From Clostridia bacterium (lineage in GTDB: Bacteria; Bacillota; Clostridia; Oscillospirales; Acutalibacteraceae), in the NCBI GenBank assembly GCA_017379935.1, contig JAFNVC010000034.1, forward strand, positions 1-64,000: a stretch of 64,000 nt of DNA, in the 5' to 3' direction. Shown here piece after piece: positions 1 to 8,101 of this stretch (its first letter is position 1; each line of letters opens with the position of its first letter). The notes below the pieces were generated by a model, which did no database searches, had not been told where the DNA came from, and saw nothing but the letters and a program-made list of their open reading frames with translations. Position numbers and translations under genes: made by a program.

Positions 1-7
1 AAAAGAC

Positions 8-115
8 GGAGGGATATATTAACAAAGTTTCTTTACTGCTATATCTTTTTCCGTGTCACAAACTATCCCTCCACCACTTCGTGGTCCCCCTCCCTTTAGG
101 CAAGGGAGGCTGGGT
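8..115. repeat. Composite palindromic intergenic repeat
   Basis: The outer 9-base inverted repeat GGAGGGATA (8-16) and TATCCCTCC (64-72) is followed by a small palindrome ACCAC-TTC-GTGGT (73-85) and a third inverted repeat, CCTCCCTT with AAGGGAGG, around 88-109. Similar stacked GGAGG palindromes are widespread between genes in gut Clostridia. Here the element lies downstream of the ABC transporter operon. It has no coding capacity and I saw no second copy in this window. Membership of a known repeat family is inference from memory. Confidence 0.6.
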
Positions 116-161
116 TTGTGCGTCATTTAAGACACCCCGACCAATTAAAATTTATAAAATA

Positions 162-189
162 AAAATGCGGCAGATTTCTGCCGCATTTT
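162..189 (-). terminator. Intrinsic terminator of the ABC exporter operon
   Basis: A perfect 12-bp stem (162-173 with 178-189) has a 4-base loop. On the minus strand it is followed by a T-rich stretch. It lies about 20 bases after the stop of the last gene of the oxidoreductase/ABC operon. Confidence 0.85.
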
Positions 190-209
190 CGTTATCCTTA
201 TTTTGCTTA

Positions 210-2012
210 TTACTGCTCGTCCTTATATTTCTCCGCCTGGAGGTTGAACATATAGGCGTATTTGCCGTTCTTTGCCATAAGCTCCTCGTGTGTACCGCTT
301 TCGACAATTTCGCCGTTTTCGAGCATATAAATAACGTCTGCCATAACGGTTGTGGAAAGTCGGTGTGAAATGAAGATAACTGTCTTATCCTGCGCCGCGC
401 GGGACATAGCCTCATTGAGAGAATATTCGGAAACAGGGTCAAGGTTTGCACTCGGCTCGTCAAGAATTGCGAACGGACAATCCTTATAAAATGCACGCGC
501 AACGGCAACCTTCTGTGCTTCACCGCCTGAAAGTGAAAGTCCGTTATCGTCAAACTCGCGCAGAAGAATTGTGTCTGCGCCGTTTTCGAGCTCCTTGTTG
601 AAGCTGCTTTCCTGCAAGGCCTTCATAACGCGTGCCTTGTCAGGGGCTTCCTTCATCGCGACATTCTCGCCGAGAGTTGCACCAAAGAGTGAAAAATCCT
701 GAAAAACTGCCGCGTAATTGCTGTGATATGAGCGCACGTTCCAGTCGCGGATATCCTTGCCGTCAACGGTGATTTTACCGTCAGTAACATCGTAAAGGCG
801 AAGGATGAGGTTGGTCAGCGTTGTTTTACCTGCGCCGTTGTAGCCGACGAGCGCAATCTTCTGATACGGCTTGATTTCAAGATTGATGTTTTTGAGTGTC
901 GGCTTTTCACAGTTGGGATATGTAAAAGAAACGTTCTCAAGCTTTATCGTAACGGGCTTGTCGAATTTCTTGACAATGTCACCGTCCTTGATTTTTTCTT
1001 CAGCGGCCATAAAGCGCTTGTACTTTTCAACATAAAGTCCGTTCTCACGAACACCGATTGCAAACCAGCTTGTCATCGCAAAAACACTCGCGCTGACGGA
1101 GCTGACTCCGTTGAAGGTGGCGGCAAAGCTGCCGAGTCCGACCTCCTTGGTAACAATCGCCTTGTAGCCCATATAAAGCGTAACGCCGAAGCAGATGAGC
1201 AGAGTCATCGGCAGGCTTTCCTGACAGAAATAGAGGGCGCACTGCTTTTTCAGGAAGGGTGAAACCGTAAAAATACGGTCAAGAAGGTTAAGGTTGTACC
1301 TGTGCTCAATCATTTTACCTGCGGGGTTGAGTCTTAATTCCTTGGCATAATCCTGAAGGTAAAACACGCGCGAAAAATAAAGATTCTTTCTGTCAAGCGG
1401 TGTCATAACCGTCTTTTTCTCAAGGTTGACCTTAGCTATAAGTCTGCCGAGCGGTACCATTATTCCGACACATAGCGCGATGAATATAAAGCAGACGGGG
1501 TCAATAGTCAGAATGACCGCGGTTATCGAAACGATCGAAACCATATGAGTGAAGAAGTCCTGTGTATCCGCCATAATATCGTCAACGCGGGTGCTCATCG
1601 TATTCATCGCGAGCACGAAATCGTTGTAGAATTCGGGGTCGTCGTAGGACTGGAAGTCCATTTTTGCCGCTTTTTCATAAATTCCCGAATAGAGCTTGAA
1701 GTGGAGCTTCTCCGCCATTCGGGGACGGTAGATTTCATAAAAAATCGTATTACCGAGGTTACCGATGACAACCACCACGGCAAATATGATACAGGCGACG
1801 AAGATTCTGTAGAGGTCTGTGCCTTGTGTGACAACATCGATGATATATTTCAGAAGCACGACGTTGGAAAGAAGCCACGGAAGGTTTGACAGCACGTCAA
1901 AGAAAAGAAGTGCGAAAAGCAGCAACGGTGCATTCTTCAGCACGAATCTGAGCATAAAAAGATAGTTGCGGACGCTGTGTGCATTTTCCTTTGCCTTATT
2001 CTTAAGCTTCAT
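210..2012 (-). CDS. ABC exporter half-transporter (permease fused to ATPase), second of a pair
   Basis: A 600-residue membrane protein with an N-terminal six-helix exporter domain (about residues 25-330) and a C-terminal ATPase. Visible motifs are Walker A GYNGAGKTT near residue 390, the signature LSGGEAQ near 490, Walker B FAILDEP near 515 with its catalytic Glu, and the switch His in ISHRLS near 548, so the site looks complete. The ATG at 2012 was chosen because a strong GAGGAGG lies about 10 bases upstream. This start overlaps the stop of the preceding ABC gene by 11 bases, so the two are probably translationally coupled and form a heterodimer. The substrate is not evident; peptide, lipid or a small metabolite are possible. 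Confidence 0.92.
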   Translation of the reverse strand: MKLKNKAKENAHSVRNYLFMLRFVLKNAPLLLFALLFFDVLSNLPWLLSNVVLLKYIIDVVTQGTDLYRIFVACIIFAVVVVIGNLGNTIFYEIYRPRMAEKLHFKLYSGIYEKAAKMDFQSYDDPEFYNDFVLAMNTMSTRVDDIMADTQDFFTHMVSIVSITAVILTIDPVCFIFIALCVGIMVPLGRLIAKVNLEKKTVMTPLDRKNLYFSRVFYLQDYAKELRLNPAGKMIEHRYNLNLLDRIFTVSPFLKKQCALYFCQESLPMTLLICFGVTLYMGYKAIVTKEVGLGSFAATFNGVSSVSASVFAMTSWFAIGVRENGLYVEKYKRFMAAEEKIKDGDIVKKFDKPVTIKLENVSFTYPNCEKPTLKNINLEIKPYQKIALVGYNGAGKTTLTNLILRLYDVTDGKITVDGKDIRDWNVRSYHSNYAAVFQDFSLFGATLGENVAMKEAPDKARVMKALQESSFNKELENGADTILLREFDDNGLSLSGGEAQKVAVARAFYKDCPFAILDEPSANLDPVSEYSLNEAMSRAAQDKTVIFISHRLSTTVMADVIYMLENGEIVESGTHEELMAKNGKYAYMFNLQAEKYKDEQ

Positions 2013-3822
2013 TTTCGTCCGCCTCCTCTCTGTAGCCCGATGCCTGCAGGGTGAACATATTACAGTATTCACCGCCGAGAGCCATAAGCTCCTCGTGATT
2101 GCCCTGCTCGATCAGCTCGCCGTGATCGAATACGAGAATATTATCGCTTCTCGTTGCACTTGAAAGTCGGTGTGAAATATAAATAACGGTCTTGTCCTTC
2201 GTACCCTCCATAAGACTGTCGTACATCTTTGATTCAGCCACGGGGTCAAGAGCGCTTGAGGGCTCATCAAGAATTGCGAGGTCAAATTTCTTCGCGAACA
2301 TTCTTGCAATCGTGACCTTCTGGCTTTCACCGCCGGAAAGGAGCGCGCCGTTTTCGTCAAATTCACGGGTGAGGATTGTATTTTCCTTTTTGTCGAGGGA
2401 CTCGATTTTGCCGTAAACACCGCTTTGCTTAAGAGCCTTGGTTGCACGCTCAATATTGCTCTCGTCAACCTCTTCAATAAGCACGTTTTCGGCAACAGTC
2501 ATTGCAAAAATACGGTAATCCTGGAAAACGCTTGCGAATTTGTCGCGGTATTTCAGCAGGTCGTATTCCTTGATATTGATGCCGTTATAAAGGATTTCAC
2601 CCTCGCTGACATCGTAAAGGCGCATCATAAGCTTTGAAAGAGTGGTTTTGCCTGCGCCGTTATGACCTACGACAGCAATGCTCTCACCCTTGTTGATTTT
2701 AAATGAAACATTCGTGAGTGTGTTTTTCTTATTGTCGCCGTAGCGGAAGGAAACGTTGCGGAATTCAAGACTCTCGAATTCACCGGGCTCGATACTGCCT
2801 CCGGCAACCTTCGGCTCATAGGCGAGAAATTCGCGCAGATTCTGTACCCACAGGCACTGCTTCTGCTGCATCGTAAAATAACGTGCAAGCTGATTGAGCT
2901 TGTTTCTGCAGTTTGTGATTGCGGAAATAAGCACCGAAAAATCAGAAATCGGCAAATCCTGACGGACAATCAGTCGGTAACAGCCGTAGCCGAAGCCGCC
3001 TGCAATAGGAATAACCTCTCCGAAGAAATCGGTGAACATTTCCAGCACGGCAATCTTACGTCCGTACTTACCGATGGTCTGAATATTTTTTTCTGTTGCT
3101 TCTCTGAATCGGCGCTTGACAACGGTGAAAATATCTGTTGTCTTGATTTCCTTTGCGAAATCCTTGAGAAGAACTGTTCTTTTTGTGTAATCCTTCTGTC
3201 TCTCAAAGGGCGTCATTTCTTTTTCTTTTGCAAACTCAACGCCGTTACGCTTAACCTGAAAATACATAACGATTACGGGACAGACAATGATTATCAACAG
3301 CAGCGGGTCAAGCTGACAAAGATAGATTACGAGAAAAATGATACTGATAATTGAACCGAGAGTCCATGCGGAGCCTTCAATTATTCTCTTGTACGCACCC
3401 TTTTCAATAACCCATGTTGCGCGGTTATAGCTGTCAAAAAATTCGGGAGTTTCATAGCACGCAAGCTCAACCTGCTGTGCCTTTTCGAAAATCATTCTGT
3501 TTATATAGCCCTCGTATTTGAATTCGTATTTTTCGCGCACGGGGTGAAAAACAATGTAGCTGAAAAGGTCAACGGCAATTTTGCCGAAGATAATCAGTCC
3601 GATTTTGGTTGCAAATTCCTTAAAGGTGCCGTTACCCTCGATTATCGAGATTGCTGTCTGTAAAAACATTACATTGAAAACAACGGCGTAGTAAACATTC
3701 TCTGCAATATATGCAAGGTAAATGAGTATTGTAGCAACCGGCGCGCTTTTGAAGCTGCATTTGAGCATAAACGCAGTGTTTTTAAATATATGTGCTTTGG
3801 CCTTGAAGTCAACTGCACTCAT
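2002..3822 (-). CDS. ABC exporter half-transporter (permease fused to ATPase), first of a pair
   Basis: A 606-residue exporter half-transporter: transmembrane domain in about residues 20-330, then an ATPase with Walker A GHNGAGKTT near 385, Q-loop FQDYR, signature LSGGESQ near 495, Walker B LAILDEP near 518 and an H-loop ISHRLSS. Both partners keep the catalytic Glu and the signature, so neither site is obviously degenerate, unlike many heterodimeric exporters. The ATG at 3822 is preceded by GGGGAGGG; a TTG one codon upstream is less likely. The gene follows the FAD oxidoreductase by 18 bases in the same operon, which suggests that the pair exports something related to that enzyme's product (inference). 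Confidence 0.92.
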   Translation of the reverse strand: MSAVDFKAKAHIFKNTAFMLKCSFKSAPVATILIYLAYIAENVYYAVVFNVMFLQTAISIIEGNGTFKEFATKIGLIIFGKIAVDLFSYIVFHPVREKYEFKYEGYINRMIFEKAQQVELACYETPEFFDSYNRATWVIEKGAYKRIIEGSAWTLGSIISIIFLVIYLCQLDPLLLIIIVCPVIVMYFQVKRNGVEFAKEKEMTPFERQKDYTKRTVLLKDFAKEIKTTDIFTVVKRRFREATEKNIQTIGKYGRKIAVLEMFTDFFGEVIPIAGGFGYGCYRLIVRQDLPISDFSVLISAITNCRNKLNQLARYFTMQQKQCLWVQNLREFLAYEPKVAGGSIEPGEFESLEFRNVSFRYGDNKKNTLTNVSFKINKGESIAVVGHNGAGKTTLSKLMMRLYDVSEGEILYNGINIKEYDLLKYRDKFASVFQDYRIFAMTVAENVLIEEVDESNIERATKALKQSGVYGKIESLDKKENTILTREFDENGALLSGGESQKVTIARMFAKKFDLAILDEPSSALDPVAESKMYDSLMEGTKDKTVIYISHRLSSATRSDNILVFDHGELIEQGNHEELMALGGEYCNMFTLQASGYREEADENEA

Positions 3823-3840
3823 CAAATCCCTCCCCGGGAA

Positions 3841-5163
3841 TTATTCGAAAATTTTTGTGTATGCCTTTGCCCAGATTTCAACGAGTCTTCTGTCCCATTT
3901 TCTCGGAATTGCGAGGCAGGCTGCCGTTGCCGCTGTTATGCGGTTGCCCGCACCGAGCATCTTGCCGAGAAGCACAGGGTCGGAGCAGGACTGCTTTGCC
4001 TTGTTGAGCATATCAGGCACATCAAAAAGGTCAAAGGTGTCAAAGAAGCTGCCGAAGTTTGCGCTCATTGTGACATTCCTGTCGGTAAGAATGCCTGTTT
4101 CGAAGCAGTAGTCAAGATCAGACGGAACAAATTTGAACATAAGATTTTTTACACATTCGAGCGGAGCAAGACCTGTACCGAGATGCTTGTAGAACAGCAC
4201 CTGATATTTCCAGAGGCTCTCAACGCTGAATGCCTGAGCGTCGTCGTTAATTACCGTCTCCGCAAGGATACGTGCAGCCTTGAGAGAGTTTGCGATGCCC
4301 GAGCCTATAAGCGGAACTGTCATAAATGCGCTGTCACCGATTGCGGCATAGCCGTCAGCAACCATAACGGATATCGGATGGCGCACGGGAATTTCGACAA
4401 ACTGACCGCCGCGGACGATTTCTGTGCCGAGGCGCGGATTGGTCGGGCGGAGATATTCGAGATGACGGTTGACCTCGTCCATATCGAACTCCTCAAATCT
4501 GCCGATAAGCACGTCAGTGTACTCATCCTCGGATGCAACCCAGCTGATTCCGCGGACACCCTCGGGAAGAAGAAGCACCTTGAACTTGTCCTCAACCTCC
4601 TCGTCGCTTGCTTTATTATAGAAGGCACGGAAGATTGTGATTTTCTGCTGACGGGAAGCCTCTTTTTCTATCATAAGACTCTTCGGAAGATTGCGGCGGA
4701 TGGGGGAATTCATACCGCACGAGTCAATGATGAGGTCTGCAAAAAAGTCGCCCTTCGAGGTACGGATACCGACAACGCGGTTGCCGAGCATGATCGGCTT
4801 CTGAGCCTCACAGTCATAGACGATTTTAACACCCTTATCAACGGCGTTTTTAATAAGGTGATCGTAGATATCCTTACGCTCCATCTTGATCTCAAGCTCG
4901 TCCTCGGGAACGTGCTGGTGAAGCCTTGTACCGCCCGGAGCAACAAAGGTCATATCCTCTTTATATTCAAACCTGTCCTCATCGGGCATACCGATTTCTG
5001 CTATTTCAAGCGCCTTGGGTGCGAAAATATCCGTCCAGTCGTAGCCGAGCGTACCCTCAGACTGCTTTTCGTAAACAGTAACGTCATATCCGCTTTCCGC
5101 AAGGATAGCTGCCGCGGCAATTCCGCCGTGACCAAGACCTGCAACAATGATTTTTTTTGCCAT
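3841..5163 (-). CDS. FAD-dependent oxidoreductase of the geranylgeranyl-reductase/PHBH-like fold
   Basis: A 440-residue flavoenzyme. The N-terminus has the dinucleotide-binding motif GLGHGG (residues 9-14) and an acidic residue at the end of the second strand (E32), as in Rossmann FAD binders. A second FAD motif GDSAF lies near residue 275 and is followed by a Pro/Gly-rich segment typical of the p-hydroxybenzoate hydroxylase and geranylgeranyl reductase superfamily. No signal peptide or membrane helix is seen. The substrate is unknown. It is the first gene of the operon with the two ABC exporter genes and has its own promoter at 5199-5227. The start at 5163 has CGGAGG about 8 bases upstream. 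Confidence 0.8.
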   Translation of the reverse strand: MAKKIIVAGLGHGGIAAAAILAESGYDVTVYEKQSEGTLGYDWTDIFAPKALEIAEIGMPDEDRFEYKEDMTFVAPGGTRLHQHVPEDELEIKMERKDIYDHLIKNAVDKGVKIVYDCEAQKPIMLGNRVVGIRTSKGDFFADLIIDSCGMNSPIRRNLPKSLMIEKEASRQQKITIFRAFYNKASDEEVEDKFKVLLLPEGVRGISWVASEDEYTDVLIGRFEEFDMDEVNRHLEYLRPTNPRLGTEIVRGGQFVEIPVRHPISVMVADGYAAIGDSAFMTVPLIGSGIANSLKAARILAETVINDDAQAFSVESLWKYQVLFYKHLGTGLAPLECVKNLMFKFVPSDLDYCFETGILTDRNVTMSANFGSFFDTFDLFDVPDMLNKAKQSCSDPVLLGKMLGAGNRITAATAACLAIPRKWDRRLVEIWAKAYTKIFE

Positions 5164-5198
5164 AAAAACGCCTCCGTGATTTTTTCAAATACACAAAA

Positions 5199-5227
5199 AG
5201 TATAGCACTTTCGGATTGCTTATTCAA
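5199..5227 (-). promoter_or_regulatory. Sigma-A promoter of the oxidoreductase/ABC operon
   Basis: Read on the minus strand: TTGAAT (5222-5227), a 17-base spacer and TATACT (5199-5204) with a TGC extension directly before the -10. It lies about 35 bases upstream of the oxidoreductase start. Confidence 0.75.
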
Positions 5228-5251
5228 GAGAATTAAACTAAAAAACGCAAT

Positions 5252-5272
5252 AAAAAAACGCCCCGACGGGCG
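5252..5272 (-). terminator. Short GC-rich terminator reading leftward
   Basis: A 5-bp stem, CGCCC (59-63 of the block starting 5200) with GGGCG (5268-5272), has a 4-base loop and is followed on the minus strand by seven T residues. It ends the transcript of the short ORF to its right and insulates the downstream oxidoreductase promoter. Confidence 0.6.
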
Positions 5273-5295
5273 CACGCAAAAAGATGTATAAAATT

Positions 5296-5352
5296 GAAAT
5301 AACCCCTGACCGAATGTTTCTTTACACATTTGAGCCGGTCAAGGGTTATTTC
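5296..5352. other. Large near-perfect inverted repeat
   Basis: A 16-base arm beginning AAATAACCCCTGACCG pairs with CGGTCAAGGGTTATTT across a loop of about 22 bases, with one G-U position. The stop codon of the small minus-strand ORF lies inside the right arm. It could be a 3' stem for that transcript or part of a mobile remnant. No T-run directly follows on either strand. Confidence 0.6.
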
Positions 5353-5447
5353 TGTTCACTCTTGATATCTAACATCTTTTTATATACCTCTCTTTCACAG
5401 ATTAAGGGGTTTACCTGTTCATTGGTATCACCTGTTCCTTTCTTCAT
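5346..5447 (-). CDS. Possible 33-residue protein of unknown function
   Basis: On the minus strand an ATG at 5447 opens a 33-codon frame ending at TAA 5346-5348. It is polar and rich in Lys and Glu, with one Cys and a central NPLICEREVYKKML stretch that looks helical. A TGC-extended -10 (TATATT, 5452-5457) lies only a few bases upstream, so the mRNA would be almost leaderless and I see no good ribosome binding site. The frame sits between that -10 and the 5296-5352 hairpin plus the 5252 terminator, which makes a self-contained small transcription unit. It could also be a non-coding RNA or a decayed gene fragment. The longer plus-strand frame over the same bases has no supporting signals. Confidence 0.35.
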   Translation of the reverse strand: MKKGTGDTNEQVNPLICEREVYKKMLDIKSEQK

Positions 5448-5554
5448 CTATAATATAGCACAACGGCAAGTGAAAATCCATTCGCGTGTTCAATAAAGTT
5501 AAGATGCCCGAATTATGCATAACGCAGAAAATGTCCCGCAGCGCTCCGAAACCG
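5448..5554. other. Intergenic spacer between divergent units
   Basis: Apart from the -10 of the small minus-strand unit, I see no repeat, RNA gene or binding site here. The longest gene-free gap in the window (5164-5640) is otherwise explained by the promoter, terminator, hairpin and small ORF listed separately. Confidence 0.5.
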
Positions 5555-5584
5555 TTGACACAAAAGGCGAAGATATGTTATTAT
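5555..5584 (+). promoter_or_regulatory. Sigma-A promoter of the NERD-domain gene
   Basis: TTGACA (5555-5560), an 18-base spacer and TATTAT (5579-5584). Transcription should start near 5592, immediately at the hairpin listed next. Confidence 0.7.
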
Positions 5585-5593
5585 AAATATGTT

Positions 5594-5625
5594 GGGCGGT
5601 TGAAAAACTGCCCTTTTGTGTTTTT
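5594..5625 (+). promoter_or_regulatory. Terminator-like hairpin in the NERD gene leader (possible attenuator)
   Basis: GGGCGGTT (5594-5601) pairs with AACTGCCC (5606-5613) across a GAAA tetraloop, followed by TTTTGTGTTTTT. It sits between the promoter and the ribosome binding site (GAGGTGAT near 5631), so it would stop most transcripts before the gene unless antagonised. No competing antiterminator helix was found, so it may simply be a structured 5' end. Confidence 0.5.
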
Positions 5626-5640
5626 GCATGAGGTGATAAT

Positions 5641-6396
5641 ATGAGCTTGTTTGAAAAAGTAAAATCATTTCCTTCTGTTAATGAAATGAAAGGCAGTTTC
5701 GGAGAATGGATGACTAAATATTATTCGAAGCATTTTACCGATGCTTTAATTTTACATGATGTTCTTATAGACGGAGGAAACGGATATACTTCTCAGATCG
5801 ATTTGATTATGATAGGAGCAAAAGGCATATATGTTGTCGAGGTTAAAATGTTTGAGGGTGCTAAAATCTACGGCAACGGAAAAAGCAACAAATGGTATTA
5901 TTACCGAGGCGGGAAGAAATATGAAATATATAGTCCGCTTAGGCAAAACAAAAAGCATGTTGAGTACCTGAAAAACATGCTGTCGGATTTTGGAGAGATA
6001 CCATTTTATTCTGTTATTACGTTGCTTTGTGATGATTTTAAGGTTGAAAATATCAATGACAATTCGCAGTCTCCGGATACAGTGGTGTGCAACACTCTGG
6101 TAAGCATGACGAGAGGCATTCAGCTTCTGATAAAGAATAAAGAGGATGTTTTGAACGAAAAGAATAAGCAGGAAATATTCAATTTTATTTTAGAAAAGCA
6201 GCATCATGGTAAAGCTGTAAGAGTTGAACATAAGCAGCAGGTTAAAGCATATAAAGAAAGCATAGAAGAAATGAAAAACGCAAAGATCTGTCCGTACTGT
6301 AAAACGGATTTGGTATTAAGGAAAGGCAAGTTTGGAGATTTCTACGGCTGTCCCAATTATCCGAAGTGCAGATATACTTTAAAAACGGATAAATAA
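5641..6396 (+). CDS. NERD-domain protein with C-terminal topoisomerase-type zinc finger
   Basis: A 251-residue soluble protein. Residues about 15-125 match the NERD (nuclease-related) domain: an early Gly-Glu (FGEWM), the acidic QIDLIMIGAKGIYVVEVK stretch carrying the D and ExK residues of the PD-(D/E)XK-like core, and a later conserved block. The C-terminus (about 216-246) has the pattern CPYC-x16-CPNYPKC, a C4 zinc finger like those at the end of bacterial topoisomerase I. The combination suggests DNA binding and cleavage or repair, but NERD proteins have no settled physiological role. Own promoter with a possible attenuator; the start has GAGGTGAT upstream. Confidence 0.85.
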   Translation: MSLFEKVKSFPSVNEMKGSFGEWMTKYYSKHFTDALILHDVLIDGGNGYTSQIDLIMIGAKGIYVVEVKMFEGAKIYGNGKSNKWYYYRGGKKYEIYSPLRQNKKHVEYLKNMLSDFGEIPFYSVITLLCDDFKVENINDNSQSPDTVVCNTLVSMTRGIQLLIKNKEDVLNEKNKQEIFNFILEKQHHGKAVRVEHKQQVKAYKESIEEMKNAKICPYCKTDLVLRKGKFGDFYGCPNYPKCRYTLKTDK

Positions 6397-6467
6397 AAAT
6401 CCTTTTTTCTATAGCATTTCCCGACGGGATGTGGTAGAATACATACATCAATTTTTGTGAGGTTGTT

Positions 6468-7055
6468 ATGAAAAGAGTAACGGAACTTGACAGAGAAACG
6501 CTCAAATATTATGCGCGGATGGCTGCGGAGAGCTTCGTTGATGATCCCGTGCATAAATTTGCGACTAAAAACGTTGAAAGACGAAAAAAATTCGTCTACC
6601 ATTTTCTGCTTGAAAGACTTACGTCATCAAACAAGTGCGATGTTTTCTATGTTGACGACGAGGCGAGGGCTCTCTGCGTCTGGCGCGATGCTCATAACGA
6701 GTATACCGTTTTTGATTTTCTGAAATGCCCTAACTGGGTTTTCCTTTGTTACTACATAACGTCAACGGTTAAAACTCTTATGGCATACAGCCATCTTGAT
6801 TCGAAGGTCTTTGACGAAAAAACGCTCATCATCTCTCCTGTTTTCGTTGATCCTCAGTATCAGGGCAGGGGAATTGCAAAGGAAATGATCAGAAAAGGAA
6901 TTGAGGAATTCGTTCCGCAGGGCTACAAAATCGGTCTTGAAACGCAGAATCCCGATAATGTAGGCTTCTACGAAAAGCTCGGCTTCAAGGTCATCAAGGA
7001 AGAGTTCTACAAGCTCGAAAAAATTCACAACTACTATATGGTTTACGAGGGGTAA
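6468..7055 (+). CDS. GNAT-family N-acetyltransferase
   Basis: A 195-residue acetyltransferase. The acetyl-CoA pyrophosphate loop is visible as QYQGRGIAKEMI near residue 130, preceded by the beta-4 strand LIISPVFVDP and followed by NPDNVGFYEKLGF, the typical C-terminal helix and strand. The substrate is unknown. An extended -10 (TGGTAGAAT, 6432-6440) and a GTGAGG ribosome binding site precede the ATG. The next gene, also acyltransferase-like, starts 4 bases after the stop, so the two are cotranscribed. Confidence 0.85.
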   Translation: MKRVTELDRETLKYYARMAAESFVDDPVHKFATKNVERRKKFVYHFLLERLTSSNKCDVFYVDDEARALCVWRDAHNEYTVFDFLKCPNWVFLCYYITSTVKTLMAYSHLDSKVFDEKTLIISPVFVDPQYQGRGIAKEMIRKGIEEFVPQGYKIGLETQNPDNVGFYEKLGFKVIKEEFYKLEKIHNYYMVYEG

Positions 7056-7058
7056 AGA

Positions 7059-8009
7059 ATGAAAAACTACGATCACGCACTTAAAGTAATGGAAAAGCAG
7101 GATTATCCTGCCGAGGCAAGAGAGGTTATTATCCGCACTCAGGAGAAAATCCTTGCCGATGAAAAAGCAAACAAAATCTACGAATCGATGTACCGTACAT
7201 ACTGGCTTAAAAAGAAGAATTTTGATGCCTTCTCCGATAAGGTAAAGGCTCTTGCAGAAATGATCGGTGAGCACGAGCATACGGTTAAGCTGGTTCTCCT
7301 TATTAACTGCACGAAGCCGCTTCTGACAGAGTACAGAAAAAAAGGCATCAGCGAGGATATCTATTGGAACACAATCATCGACCTTAAGGTCAAAATGCTT
7401 GAATGTATCGAAAACTACGGCGTACCCGGAACCTTTGTTGAGGGCTGGTTCAAGCAGTTCTATACCCTTGAACGCTTCGGTATCGGCAGATTCCAGTACG
7501 AGCTTTCGGACTTCTGCGAGGATTATTACGAGGAGCACGGCATCGTACTCAAGGACAGCGAGTTTGTTCTCGGTATGCACATTCCGTCACATCTCGGTAC
7601 ACTTGACGAGGAGACCCGTATGGATTCCTATAAAAAGGCTTACGAGTTCTTCAAGGACCGCTTCAACGGCGGCCCGATGGTTGTCTGCTGCGGCTCATGG
7701 CTGCTTTATCCCGATAACCTCAACATTCTTCCAGAAAAGTCAAAGGTAAGAGAGTTCCTTCTCGACTACGAGCCGCTCGATATCACACGCACCTACGATT
7801 TCGGCGATGCGTGGAGAGTTTACGGCGTTGAGAATGCACACAAGAGGGTTCACGAGCTCCCGAGAAACACAAGTATGCAGAGAGCCTTTGCAGAATGGTT
7901 TGAGCAGGGCAAAAAGTGCGGTCACGCATACTGCATCCTCATCTTTGACGGCGAGAAGCTTCTTACACGCAATACAAGAGAAAAATTCAAGGAAAAATTC
8001 GGTTATTAA
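7059..8009 (+). CDS. Acyltransferase-like protein with GNAT_C-type domain (DUF5596-like)
   Basis: A 316-residue soluble protein. The first 130 residues are helical and resemble the N-terminal domain found before GNAT_C domains. The second half carries the family pattern MHIPSHLGTLDEE (about 173-185), then a helix with FFKDRF and CCGSWLLYPDNLNILP near 209-224, which I recognise from GNAT_C/DUF5596 proteins. Its closeness to the upstream GNAT gene suggests that they act on related substrates. The family's reaction is not established to my knowledge. It ends at a strong terminator. Confidence 0.65.
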   Translation: MKNYDHALKVMEKQDYPAEAREVIIRTQEKILADEKANKIYESMYRTYWLKKKNFDAFSDKVKALAEMIGEHEHTVKLVLLINCTKPLLTEYRKKGISEDIYWNTIIDLKVKMLECIENYGVPGTFVEGWFKQFYTLERFGIGRFQYELSDFCEDYYEEHGIVLKDSEFVLGMHIPSHLGTLDEETRMDSYKKAYEFFKDRFNGGPMVVCCGSWLLYPDNLNILPEKSKVREFLLDYEPLDITRTYDFGDAWRVYGVENAHKRVHELPRNTSMQRAFAEWFEQGKKCGHAYCILIFDGEKLLTRNTREKFKEKFGY

Positions 8010-8014
8010 AAATT

Positions 8015-8047
8015 ATGCACTTTGGATAAGCCCAAAGTGCATTTTTT
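8015..8047 (+). terminator. Intrinsic terminator of the two acyltransferase genes
   Basis: An 11-bp perfect stem (8015-8025 with 8032-8042), 6-base loop and a run of T residues. Confidence 0.9.
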
Positions 8048-8101
8048 GTGCAGTAATAAGCCGTTATATATGGTAGAATATATCAAACGGAGGTATAGCC
8101 T

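Noticed and set aside
3790..5205. A 471-codon plus-strand frame opposite the oxidoreductase gene
   Set aside because: It is antisense to a well-supported flavoenzyme with matching motifs, has no ribosome binding site and shows no protein family features. Other long antisense frames, such as 6762-7580 and 14512-15312, were rejected on the same grounds.
5284..5496. A 70-codon plus-strand frame in the large gap
   Set aside because: It runs through the inverted repeat and opposite the small minus-strand ORF, and lacks a promoter or binding site.
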